Assembly (NCBI GenBank): GCA_022739095.1
Contig: JAIJEI010000082.1
Coordinates: forward strand, 1-8,375
From: Bifidobacterium sp.
Lineage (GTDB): Bacteria; Actinomycetota; Actinomycetes; Actinomycetales; Bifidobacteriaceae
Direction of reading: 5' to 3'
Length of the DNA stretch: 8,375 nt
In this document: piece after piece, positions 1-6,836 of the stretch
How positions within the stretch are numbered: the first letter of the stretch is position 1
Layout of the letters: each line of letters begins with the position of its first letter
Position numbers and translations under genes: made by a program
The notes under the pieces: generated by a model
Databases searched by the model: none
Seen by the model: only the letters and a program-made list of their open reading frames with translations
What the model was told of the DNA's origin: nothing

Positions 1-423
1 TTGCGTCATCCGTCAGAGCATCGCGGCCAGTCCGTGGTGGCATTGAGTGTGCTCGACCCCGCAAATCTCAGTGGCTCCGCCATCGCGTGGCCGGACGCGC
101 CGGCCAGCGCCACTAAACCTGCACGCCGCGCCGGGGCTACGGTCGTACTTGGTGCACAAGGTGCGCTACTGTTTGCGGCCGCCAAAACTAAGCATCTGAC
201 GGCATTCAATCAATTGGCCGAACAGAAATCGACTGCCGATGATTCCGACGAACAAATGCGCAAGGCCGCCACAGAACTGGCCTACGCCCTCAAACGCAAT
301 GGCACCGGCTCCGTGACATTCAGCGACATCAATGGCGAACCCCTCAACGCCCGTCACCCCTTCGCCCGCATCCTCCACCAGTCCGGCTTCACTCCCGTTC
401 CCCAAGGCATGCGGCTGTACTGA
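1..423 (+). CDS. lhr: Lhr-type ATP-dependent helicase, C-terminal fragment (5' end outside window)
   Basis: The reading frame is open from the first base and ends at TGA 421-423, so this is the last ~140 residues of a longer protein; the TTG at base 1 is only the window edge, not a real start. Two segments match my memory of the C-terminus of actinobacterial Lhr-family superfamily-2 helicases: the stretch VVALSVLDPANLSG near residues 12-26, followed by a tryptophan-proline segment and a basic patch (PARRAGATVVL), and the terminal motif SGFTPVPQGMRLY, which resembles the 'aGF..tprGlrlR' ending of the family. Lhr proteins are large DNA-dependent ATPases/helicases linked to DNA repair. The helicase core motifs lie outside the window, so the call rests on the tail alone. 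The gene ends 10 bp before the convergent response-regulator gene, with no terminator hairpin visible between them. Confidence 0.75.
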   Translation: MRHPSEHRGQSVVALSVLDPANLSGSAIAWPDAPASATKPARRAGATVVLGAQGALLFAAAKTKHLTAFNQLAEQKSTADDSDEQMRKAATELAYALKRNGTGSVTFSDINGEPLNARHPFARILHQSGFTPVPQGMRLY

Positions 424-433
424 TTGAGCCCAG

Positions 434-1222
434 CTATCGGATGCGGTAGTTGGAGCCGCGTTGGGTCATGATGAGACCGGCGCGGGTGAGCTTCTTATCC
501 AGCGTGTAGAGGGCGTTCTTGAGTAGCCCTTGTTGTTCGAAGAAAGGGCCGCCGACAATCTTGACCAATTCGCTGGTGTTGACGAACTGGCCATCAGCCT
601 TGACCAGTGCCTCAAGCAAGCTGTACTCCAGACGGGACAGTGAGATTGCGCTGTGCGTGGAGGCATAGTAGGCCTTGTGATTCGTGGTATCCAATGTGAG
701 ATTGCCACGAATGATCATGGTGGGGGAGTTGGTAGCAAGCGAGCCGACATATGAGAGCAGTTCGCCATCGGAGAATGGTTTGCTCAGCACGGCATCTGGG
801 TGTCGTACATTAGCTCGTGCGCTAGCGGCAGCATTGTCCGAGCGTTGTTCGGCTTCGGCATCTGAGTCGTTTACGCGTGAATCCGCGCTGAAGGAGCTGT
901 AGGGCGTCTCTTCGATAGGGGCGTACTCGCTAGGCAGCGCCCGCCAGCGGCTGCCTTCTCCGATGGTTTTGCTGAGCGGCGTCGAAGTCAGCAGCAGAAT
1001 CTTGATGGAGGCTCGGGCATTGCGTAGGGATTCGATGAGCTGCTCGGTGGGGATGCCGAGCAGGTATTCATCAAGAATCACTGCGTCAAATGACTCCTTG
1101 GCGACAGCGGCGAGCGCGATACTGCCGGTGCTTGCCAAGGACACCTCATGACGACCGGCAAGCAGGGCACCACGAATGGCGCAGGCCAACGGTTCATTGG
1201 ATACGGCAACCAGTAGTCTCAT
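434..1222 (-). CDS. OmpR/PhoB-like response regulator with an atypical receiver domain
   Basis: 262-residue protein. The start is placed at the ATG read from 1222 because a near-perfect Shine-Dalgarno, AAGGAGGTGA, ends a few bases upstream; a GTG two codons earlier (1228) lies inside that site. Residues ~1-158 look like a CheY-type receiver: the phosphoacceptor candidate is D51 (VILDEYLLG), the conserved Thr is T79 (LLLTST) and the conserved Lys is K148 (LSKPF). Residues ~168-262 form a winged-helix DNA-binding domain ending in RGSNYRIR, like the OmpR/PhoB wing. Two things are odd. The acidic pair that binds Mg2+ is replaced by S8-N9 (VAVSNEP). An acidic, Ser/Ala-rich insert of about 45-50 residues (~88-143) separates T79 from K148. 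No histidine kinase gene lies next to it, so it is an orphan here. The target genes are unknown; it is presumably a cytoplasmic transcription factor. Confidence 0.85.
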   Translation of the reverse strand: MRLLVAVSNEPLACAIRGALLAGRHEVSLASTGSIALAAVAKESFDAVILDEYLLGIPTEQLIESLRNARASIKILLLTSTPLSKTIGEGSRWRALPSEYAPIEETPYSSFSADSRVNDSDAEAEQRSDNAAASARANVRHPDAVLSKPFSDGELLSYVGSLATNSPTMIIRGNLTLDTTNHKAYYASTHSAISLSRLEYSLLEALVKADGQFVNTSELVKIVGGPFFEQQGLLKNALYTLDKKLTRAGLIMTQRGSNYRIR

Positions 1223-1271
1223 CGTCACCTCCTTGATACTTAGTGTAGGTCGGGTTTAGGGTCTCTTCTCC

Positions 1272-1277
1272 ATTGTA
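1272..1277 (-). promoter_or_regulatory. Candidate -10 box for the response-regulator gene
   Basis: Read on the minus strand this is TACAAT, about 50 bases upstream of the ATG at 1222. No convincing -35 hexamer is seen at 16-18 bp. If used, transcription would start near 1265 and give a leader of roughly 40 nt containing the strong Shine-Dalgarno. This is a motif match only. Confidence 0.3.
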
Positions 1278-1308
1278 TGGCTCACTATCGTTCACTCCTC
1301 GCCTACAA

Positions 1309-1332
1309 ACTGGAATCCTTTCGGATTCCAGT
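1309..1332 (-). terminator. Strong stem-loop downstream of parC, possible weak-tailed terminator
   Basis: ACTGGAATCC (1309-1318) and GGATTCCAGT (1323-1332) form a perfect 10-bp stem with a 4-nt loop. On the minus strand the loop reads GAAA closed by C-G, a stable GNRA tetraloop, and the stem is followed by a short U-rich run (TTTGT). It lies about 115 bp after the parC stop and upstream of the response-regulator start. The short tail makes it an imperfect intrinsic terminator; an RNA-stability or leader element is equally possible. Confidence 0.35.
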
Positions 1333-1380
1333 CGCAGCATAGCTGCTCCCCTCACCTACGGATAGCCCACTGGACTATCT

Positions 1381-1421
1381 GCTTAACGGTTCGGCTGGGG
1401 GTGTTTGCTTTACGGCTCGGC
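1381..1421. repeat. Degenerate 15-bp direct repeat, 26-bp period
   Basis: GCTTAACGGTTCGGC (1381-1395) and GCTTTACGGCTCGGC (1407-1421) agree at 13 of 15 positions. The two copies are separated by 11 bp that include a G-run. It could be a tandem protein-binding site or the remnant of a repeated element. Confidence 0.5.
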
Positions 1422-1445
1422 CCATCAGAGGGAGCTTAATTGAGG

Positions 1446-4175
1446 TTACGCAATGAAGGCGATGGGGGAGGCAAGGTCTACTCCGGAACCGTCTCGGCGC
1501 ATATCGGGCTTGGGAAGCTCGACCGGGGAGCCTGCGGCTGTGGAGGCGTGCAACGGGTAGAGGCCCACCCAGGCAAGAATCAGCGTGTTCTGGCCCTTCA
1601 GGAATCGCTGGGAACGCACGCCGCCGGTAGCGCGACCCTTGGTAGGGTACATTTCCAGCGGAGTGACCTTCGCCGCGCCGTTTTCGGTGCCGGGCAGTGC
1701 ATCGGAATCGCCGGCCACGGTGAGCACCACCGCGCCGGAGCCGGAGGTCAAACCGTTCTCGCCCTCCTCATAGGTCCATGCCACCTTGCCGGCGGGAACC
1801 ACGTTGAATGCCGCCACACGGGCGCCTTCGGCCAGCTTGATGCCGGCCATACCGCCCGCGGTACGACCCTGCGGGCGCACGTTCTTAGCCTCAAAGGTCA
1901 GTAGCGAGGAATCGGAGGAGATGAACACCAGACGGTCGTCATCCTCGGCCACGGCGGCGAATACCACTTCGTCGCCATCTTTCAGATCAATGACGGGCCA
2001 GGAATCCATGGTGGTGGGTGCCTCACGGTTCCAACGCTTGATGACACCGTTACGGGTACCGATGGCCAGCGACGGCAACGGCTTGGCCTCGGAGGCCCCG
2101 CCATCCTCGCTCTCGTCCTTGGCACTGGCCTTGCCGGACGTCGGCTGCTCCATGGCGATCGCCGTAATCACGCGCTCGCCACGAATCGGATCGGTGGATT
2201 CGGTCATGCCGATCAGTTCGTCGGCCTGAACTCCTCCCTTCAGCGACAATGTGGCGGCAGCGGGCAAGGCAGGCAGATCAACCACATGCGCGAGCACCAG
2301 GCGGCCGGCCGACGTGACCAGCCCATACGTGGCGCGCGTGGAAGCCTCGAAGATTGTGGTGATCTGATCGTCTCTCAAACGCTCATCGGAAGTGGATCGT
2401 GCATTGAACACGTCCATCGCGCTTGGCGTGGTACGGGCAATCAAACCGGTGGCGCTCATCATCACCACGCACGGCTCGTCCTCGATCTTCAGGGCACCGG
2501 TCAGCGCGGACTGTTCGCCGGTCTTCTTGGCCGCGGCTGCGGCTGCGGCCACATCGGCTTCGGCGGAGGAAATCGTGGTGGCGGCCTTCACCGCTTCGAG
2601 TGCGGACTTGGACACACCTGAAGCCCCGGCACCCTGCGCCACGACCGGCGTCAACGTGCCATCCGGGTCGGCATCCAGCAGCACGGTGCGGCGCGGCGAG
2701 CCCCACTTGGCGACCGCCTCGTCCATCTCGTCGGTGACCACCTGGTCGAGCGCCTCGGCGGAGGCCAGAATGCGGGTCAGCTCCTCGATGCGCTTCTTCA
2801 GGTCATCGCGTTCGGCCTCAAGTGCGATGCGGTTCATCTTGGTCAGACGGCGCAGACGCAGGTCGAGGATGTACTGGGCCTGGACCTCGTCCAGATCGAA
2901 CACGACCATCAAACGGCTCTTCGCAGCATCCGCATCATCCGAGGTGCGGATTACCTGGATCACCTCGTCGATGTCCAGCATGGCCAGCAGTAGGCCCTCG
3001 ACCAGGTGGAGGCGCTCCAACGCCTTCTTCTTGCGGTATTCGCTGCGGCGGCGAATCACCACACGGCGGTGGTCCACCCACACCTGAAGCATCTCCTTCA
3101 GGCCCATCGTGTGCGGGCGGCCCTCCACCAATGCCACGTTGTTCATGGCGAAGTTGTCCTGCAACGGCGTGTGCTTGAACAGCTGCACCAGCACCGCATG
3201 CGGGTCGAAACCAGTCTTGATCTCGATGACGATACGCGTGCCGTTATGACGATCGGTCAGATCGAACGCGCCGGAAATCCCCTCCAGCTTGCGGTTCTTC
3301 ACACCGTCGGAAATATGTTCGATCACCTTCTCCGGGCCCACCATGTACGGCAGCTCGGTGACCACGATGGCCTGCTTGCGGGCCGTGACATGTTCGATAT
3401 GCGTGGCGGCGCGCGTGGTGAGCGTACCACGGCCGGTGGCATAGGCCTCACGGATGCCGTCGCGGCCGATGATAGTGCCGCCGGTGGGCCAGTCGGGGCC
3501 GGGCACGTAACGCATCAGCTGTTCCAGGGTGGCGTCCGAATGCGCCATGAGGAACTTGGCGGCGTTCACCACCTCGCCCAGATTGTGGGTGGCCAGGTTC
3601 GTGGCCATGCCCACGGCGATGCCCGAGCCGCCGTTGACCAGCAGATTCGGGATGGCGGCCGGCAACACGGTCGGCTCCTTGAGCTTGTTGTCATAGTTCG
3701 GCGTGAAGTCAACGGTGTCCTCATCGATATCCGCGTTCATGCCGAGGGCCGCCGGGCCAAGCCTGGCCTCGGTGTAACGGGAGGCCGCAGGGCCATCGTC
3801 CAACGAACCGAAGTTACCGTGGCCGTCTACCAGCGGCAGACGCATCGCGAACGGCTGTGCCAAACGCACCATGGCCTCGTAGATCGCGGAATCGCCGTGC
3901 GGATGGAGCTTGCCCATCACCTCGCCCACCACGCGGGCGGACTTCATATACGGGCGGTCGGGAGTCAGGTTCATCTCGCCCATCTGGTAGACGATGCGGC
4001 GCTGCACCGGCTTCAAGCCATCGCGCGCATCAGGCAGTGCGCGTGCGTAAATCACCGAATACGCATACTCGAGGAAGGATTTGCTCATCTCCTCGTTCAG
4101 CGGCGTCTCGACGATATGCTCCTTGACCGTGCGCGGATCGTAGGTTTGCGCGGACGGTTTGCGGTGTGATGCCAT
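1446..4175 (-). CDS. parC: DNA topoisomerase IV subunit A (ParC)
   Basis: 909-residue type IIA topoisomerase A subunit, which cuts and religates both DNA strands to decatenate and relax chromosomes together with the ATPase subunit ParE (not in this window). The start is the ATG read from 4175, with AGGGAG four bases upstream; the frame stays open 38 codons further but without family-like sequence. Seen: LPDARDGLKPVQRR (47-60), HPHGDSAIYE (91-100), catalytic tyrosine Y134 after R133, then the coiled-coil/tower region to ~490 and a C-terminal beta-pinwheel from ~565. The quinolone-determining positions are S96 and E100, matching Ser80/Glu84 of E. coli ParC. No QRRGGKG-type GyrA box is present, which with KSARVVGEVMGKLHPHG favours ParC over GyrA. 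An Ala-rich linker (~510-562) and an acidic insert (~677-700) break up the C-terminal part. Calling it a second GyrA-like subunit would be the main alternative. Confidence 0.92.
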   Translation of the reverse strand: MASHRKPSAQTYDPRTVKEHIVETPLNEEMSKSFLEYAYSVIYARALPDARDGLKPVQRRIVYQMGEMNLTPDRPYMKSARVVGEVMGKLHPHGDSAIYEAMVRLAQPFAMRLPLVDGHGNFGSLDDGPAASRYTEARLGPAALGMNADIDEDTVDFTPNYDNKLKEPTVLPAAIPNLLVNGGSGIAVGMATNLATHNLGEVVNAAKFLMAHSDATLEQLMRYVPGPDWPTGGTIIGRDGIREAYATGRGTLTTRAATHIEHVTARKQAIVVTELPYMVGPEKVIEHISDGVKNRKLEGISGAFDLTDRHNGTRIVIEIKTGFDPHAVLVQLFKHTPLQDNFAMNNVALVEGRPHTMGLKEMLQVWVDHRRVVIRRRSEYRKKKALERLHLVEGLLLAMLDIDEVIQVIRTSDDADAAKSRLMVVFDLDEVQAQYILDLRLRRLTKMNRIALEAERDDLKKRIEELTRILASAEALDQVVTDEMDEAVAKWGSPRRTVLLDADPDGTLTPVVAQGAGASGVSKSALEAVKAATTISSAEADVAAAAAAAKKTGEQSALTGALKIEDEPCVVMMSATGLIARTTPSAMDVFNARSTSDERLRDDQITTIFEASTRATYGLVTSAGRLVLAHVVDLPALPAAATLSLKGGVQADELIGMTESTDPIRGERVITAIAMEQPTSGKASAKDESEDGGASEAKPLPSLAIGTRNGVIKRWNREAPTTMDSWPVIDLKDGDEVVFAAVAEDDDRLVFISSDSSLLTFEAKNVRPQGRTAGGMAGIKLAEGARVAAFNVVPAGKVAWTYEEGENGLTSGSGAVVLTVAGDSDALPGTENGAAKVTPLEMYPTKGRATGGVRSQRFLKGQNTLILAWVGLYPLHASTAAGSPVELPKPDMRRDGSGVDLASPIAFIA

Positions 4176-4198
4176 GAAACTCCCTTTCGAACGCCCCC

Positions 4199-4204
4199 AT
4201 ATTA
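4199..4204 (-). promoter_or_regulatory. Candidate parC -10 box
   Basis: On the minus strand this reads TAATAT, ending 23 bases before the parC ATG. The implied leader would be about 16 nt and would contain the AGGGAG ribosome binding site. The -35 region is a poor match and falls inside the palindrome at 4210-4233. Confidence 0.4.
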
Positions 4205-4209
4205 GCGTG

Positions 4210-4233
4210 TTCGCTGGAACGCGTCGCAGCGAA
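4210..4233. repeat. 24-bp imperfect palindrome at the parC promoter, operator-like
   Basis: TTCGCTG (4210-4216) and CAGCGAA (4227-4233) are perfect inverted arms. Between them sits the palindrome ACGCGT (4219-4224) on exactly the same centre, so 20 of 24 positions are symmetric. It lies immediately upstream of the candidate parC -10 box, where a dimeric repressor would block RNA polymerase. The binding protein is unknown. Confidence 0.5.
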
Positions 4234-4247
4234 TGGTTCTCAATAGG

Positions 4248-4363
4248 AAAAGCGTGAGGATTCTGCAGGGCCAATCGCACATCGCGCATCGAACAATGGC
4301 GGAATTCCTAGGGCGATGTCAGATGTGCGATTGAGCGGTATTGTGCGGGTGCCTCACACTTTT
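4248..4363. repeat. Nested 116-bp inverted repeat in the parC/phosphatase divergent region
   Basis: The inner arms are 4272-4291 and 4314-4333. Each reads, in one orientation, CGATG, three variable bases, then GATGTGCGATTG, so 17 of 20 positions pair, including a perfect 12-bp block (4272-4283 with 4322-4333). The outer arms AAAAGCGTGAGG (4248-4259) and CCTCACACTTTT (4352-4363) pair at 11 of 12 positions about nearly the same centre. Segments of 12 and 18 bp of unmatched sequence separate inner and outer arms. The 22-bp centre holds GGAATTCC and CCTAGG palindromes. Each divergent gene thus has the same two boxes upstream in the same order. It could be paired regulatory sites, a cruciform-forming element or a small decayed insertion. 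Confidence 0.6.
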
Positions 4364-4391
4364 GCGCGAGGATGCGGTTTTCTGTGAGACC

Positions 4392-4397
4392 TATAAT
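4392..4397 (+). promoter_or_regulatory. Consensus -10 box giving a leaderless phosphodiesterase mRNA
   Basis: A perfect TATAAT is followed by only 8 bases before the ATG at 4406. Transcription would begin at or within a base or two of the start codon, and no Shine-Dalgarno is visible upstream. The -35 region (~4369-4374, AGGATG) is poor. This arrangement is the usual signature of leaderless transcripts, which are common in actinobacteria. Confidence 0.65.
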
Positions 4398-4405
4398 GGG
4401 CAACT

Positions 4406-5674
4406 ATGAGTGTTGAGACGCCGGATATGGACGAGTTGCTGCGGCTGGTGCCCACTGTGGGCTATGGGGATGACGCCCCGGCCGATCGGTGTGGAGGAGC
4501 ACTGCACCTATCCGCCGTGCTGCCCGCCTTGTCCGCCGCGATTGGGCATCCGACTCCCACCAAGGTCCACGCCGACCCAAAGGCCTGCCAGCGCGCGTTG
4601 GGACTGCCCGACGCCGAATCGGCCATCGTGGTGCTCGTGGACGGCCTCGGCTTCTGGAACCTCGCCATGCGCCTTGGCCACGCGCCCTATCTGCGTTCGC
4701 TGATGAACGAACGCGCCAATCAGCGTCCCATCGCCACCTGCGCTCCAAGCACCACTGTGGCGGCCATGGCCGCATTCGGCACCGGAACCTGCCCGGGACT
4801 GACCGCAATGGCGGGCTATACGCAGCTCGAACCCGCCAGCCATAAGCTCATCCAACTCATCCAGTTCAAAGACGCGCTGGCACCCAAACCAGCCAATCCA
4901 CACATTCCTGTGCCGCCCATGGTCGATCCGCTCGACCAGCAGCGCGAGGAGACGGTGTTCGAGAAACTTGCGGCTCAAGAGGTGCGCGTCACAAGCTCGG
5001 GACTGCCCAAGTTCTCCAAATCGCCATTGACCGAAGCCGCATTGCGAGGCACCGACTATCAAGGCAACGTCACCCCACGCGATCGTGTGCTGGCCGCCTC
5101 ACGCGCCTCCCGCACCCCCGGCCTGACCTACCTGTACATCCGTGACGCCGACAAAGTCGGCCACAATTACGGGTGGGATTCCGAACACTGGGTGGCCGCA
5201 TTCGAACATATCGACGCCCAGCTTGCACTCCTGAAACGCAGCGCACCCAAAGGCACGCTCATCGTCATCGTAGCCGACCACGGCATGGTGCAAACCGACA
5301 TGGACCAGCGGATTGACATCGCCGTTGAACCGCAGCTCACCCGAGGCGTGTCACTGGTCGGGGGAGAGCCGCGCTCGCTGATGCTGTATGCCGAGCCGGA
5401 TGAACGACCTGAGGATATAGCTTGCCGGTGGCGCGATTACCTGCAAGACCGAGCCTTGGTGCGGACCAAGGATGAGGCCATCGCGGACGGATTGTTTGGA
5501 CCGGTCTGCGAGCGAGTCCGGCCGATGCTCGGCGATGTGGTCGTGCAGGCAGCAGGAGCCGTGACCCTCGTCGATTCGCGTACGCAAGGAGACAAAGCCA
5601 CCCACCTGCCGAGCGTGCATGGCTCCCAAACGGCATTGGAAATGGATATTCCCTGCCTGATCGATATGGCCTGA
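4406..5674 (+). CDS. Alkaline-phosphatase-superfamily phosphodiesterase / nucleotide pyrophosphatase-like protein
   Basis: 422 residues; the start ATG follows the TATAAT box by 8 bases, fits the coding frame and needs no ribosome binding site. The protein resembles the type I phosphodiesterase/nucleotide pyrophosphatase family, whose members use two metal ions to hydrolyse phosphodiester or phosphate-ester bonds. Expected metal and catalytic residues are visible in order: D79 in VVLVDGLG, nucleophile T117 (or T116) in APSTTVAAMAAFGTG, D249 and H253 in RDADKVGHNYG, D291-H292 in VADHGM, and H405 in LPSVHGS. No signal peptide or membrane segment is seen, so a cytoplasmic location is likely, unlike many secreted family members. 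The substrate cannot be inferred. The gene is divergent from parC and convergent with sepH, so it is probably transcribed alone. Confidence 0.82.
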   Translation: MSVETPDMDELLRLVPTVGYGDDAPADRCGGALHLSAVLPALSAAIGHPTPTKVHADPKACQRALGLPDAESAIVVLVDGLGFWNLAMRLGHAPYLRSLMNERANQRPIATCAPSTTVAAMAAFGTGTCPGLTAMAGYTQLEPASHKLIQLIQFKDALAPKPANPHIPVPPMVDPLDQQREETVFEKLAAQEVRVTSSGLPKFSKSPLTEAALRGTDYQGNVTPRDRVLAASRASRTPGLTYLYIRDADKVGHNYGWDSEHWVAAFEHIDAQLALLKRSAPKGTLIVIVADHGMVQTDMDQRIDIAVEPQLTRGVSLVGGEPRSLMLYAEPDERPEDIACRWRDYLQDRALVRTKDEAIADGLFGPVCERVRPMLGDVVVQAAGAVTLVDSRTQGDKATHLPSVHGSQTALEMDIPCLIDMA

Positions 5675-5695
5675 TTCGGAAATTCAGTCTCCGAA
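5675..5695. terminator. Small hairpin between convergent phosphodiesterase and sepH ends
   Basis: TTCGGA (5675-5680) and TCCGAA (5690-5695) form a 6-bp stem with a 9-nt loop, spanning the 9-bp gap between two convergent stop codons and the last codons of sepH. It could act in both directions, but neither side has a clear U-run, so it is weak as a terminator. Confidence 0.2.
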
Positions 5696-6775
5696 CAGAA
5701 TCTCGTCCCAGCTTGGTACGGCCGAACGTCCTGATTTACGCTTGGCCGGTTTGGCTGGTGCCTCGTGTTTGGTGGCGGCGGATTCGGCCGCCCGCTCCTG
5801 CTCGATGGCTACCAGCTGTGCATCGGGGCCACGCCGTATGGTCTTGTCCGAAATATTGTCAGAACCCTGCTCTGGTGCCGTGGCAGGCGATTGCTGCAAT
5901 CCTGCGGCAGATGACGAAACAGATCCGGCGGTCTGCGAAGAGACCGGGCTGGGGGCCGTAGCGTCATGAGCCTGGTTCGTGGCCGGTGAGATGGACGTGG
6001 ATAGGTCCACCGGGGGCATGGAACCTGTGGAAGTGACGGAGGGCCGGATTGCGGCAGGCCGTGCGGCCGGAATCGAAGGCGTAGGCGCCGCCCAAGCAGA
6101 CACGGCGCGCTCGATACGCGCGGAACGTACGGAGTCGCCGGGCAGTTCAGGAATCGTCGGCTTGAGTTTGGAATCCGTGGCTGATTCCGGATTCTGTTCG
6201 CCGAGCAGTTTTCGAGCGGCATTGTTCAGGCTCATCACGGAATTGTCGTGCATATTCCACGTCCATTCGGCATGGATCTCACGGCCCGCGGAAGTGAATA
6301 TCGCCACGATGCGCCAAGGCTCAAGTCCGCGCCGGGTGGATTTCCAGGTCACTGATTCCATGCCGATTCCAGCAGAGGCCAGCGTGCGTTCCACCAGTTC
6401 GCTGATGGTGCGCACCCTGCTGTCTTTGGGTGCCGCCACGGCAAGGAATTGTTCGATGGCGTACTGTTTCTCGGTCTCCACGGCCATGGAGAAACGACGT
6501 ACCAGCGTTTCGCTCAGATGATATTTCTCTGCGACACTGGCCGGATCGGCGCCGGCGCGAATCAGCGACTGTATCTGGGAAATCGGCAAAGTGGACTGCT
6601 GATGCGGCTGGGGGGCCTGTCGCGTCTCGCTTCTGACCTGCTTGGCCTCAAGAATCGCCCGTTCGAGCGTGTCGTCCACGCTCACGGCCATTTCCCTGCC
6701 GCCAATGGAGAATACGAGGTCCCCCGTCTTGCTCACGCGTACGAAACGGGCTTTTTCAAGCCGATCATCTGGCAT
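5684..6775 (-). CDS. sepH: Septation protein SepH (DUF3071 family)
   Basis: 363 residues. The N-terminal half is the conserved SepH/DUF3071 domain. After a short beta-rich start (FVRVSKTGDLVF), residues ~61-100 form a helix-turn-helix-like segment (LPISQIQSLIRAGADPASVAEKYHLSETLVRRF), then residues ~153-191 carry the conserved block around WRIVAIFTSAGREIHAEWTW and NNAARKLL. A long Ser/Pro/Ala-rich, probably disordered region (~195-345) follows, and the protein ends in a short conserved tail, VPSWDEILFGD. In Streptomyces and mycobacteria SepH binds FtsZ and stimulates its assembly during cell division; the same role is inferred here. The start at 6775 has only a weak ribosome binding site (GTGGTG), but the MPDDRLEKARFVRV opening fits the family. 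The gene is divergent from the DUF4193-dut pair and convergent with the phosphodiesterase gene. Confidence 0.88.
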   Translation of the reverse strand: MPDDRLEKARFVRVSKTGDLVFSIGGREMAVSVDDTLERAILEAKQVRSETRQAPQPHQQSTLPISQIQSLIRAGADPASVAEKYHLSETLVRRFSMAVETEKQYAIEQFLAVAAPKDSRVRTISELVERTLASAGIGMESVTWKSTRRGLEPWRIVAIFTSAGREIHAEWTWNMHDNSVMSLNNAARKLLGEQNPESATDSKLKPTIPELPGDSVRSARIERAVSAWAAPTPSIPAARPAAIRPSVTSTGSMPPVDLSTSISPATNQAHDATAPSPVSSQTAGSVSSSAAGLQQSPATAPEQGSDNISDKTIRRGPDAQLVAIEQERAAESAATKHEAPAKPAKRKSGRSAVPSWDEILFGD

Positions 6776-6836
6776 ATTCGCACCACTTTCCGTCGCAAAG
6801 ACATTACTTCTTTTAAGTATGCCCCACGTGTCGAAC

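Larger units (their letters stand above)
1229..1445. other. Hairpin-rich non-coding block between parC and the response-regulator gene
   Basis: No credible gene lies in this stretch. It contains a perfect 10-bp hairpin (1309-1332), a perfect 5-bp hairpin (GCAGC 1334-1338, GCTGC 1342-1346), an imperfect 9-bp palindrome around 1362-1380 (GATAGCCCA facing TGGACTATC, one mismatch), and a 15-bp direct repeat with two mismatches at 1381-1395 and 1407-1421. A GCTCCC-type segment near the parC end (1431-1436 on plus) could also pair with the GCTCCCCTC segment near 1342-1352, closing the block into a branched fold. It may be a structured leader or 3' region of a minus-strand transcript, or a decayed repetitive element. 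Which of these is right cannot be settled from one copy. Confidence 0.5.

Noticed and set aside
1..3. TTG at the first base as a true start codon.
   Set aside because: It coincides with the window edge, and the protein is clearly the tail of a much larger helicase.
1440..1904. Plus-strand frame opposite the parC 3' end.
   Set aside because: Antisense to the ParC C-terminal domain, with Gly/His/Arg-rich low-information sequence and no ribosome binding site of note.
3006..4169. A 387-codon open frame on the plus strand opposite parC.
   Set aside because: It lies entirely antisense to the well-supported ParC frame, has His/Arg-rich composition typical of the mirror of GC-rich coding DNA, and shows no recognisable domain.
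6805..6819. Small inverted repeat TACTT-CTTTT-AAGTA in the sepH/DUF4193 divergent region.
   Set aside because: Five-bp arms in AT-rich DNA are expected by chance, and it does not align with a convincing promoter for sepH.
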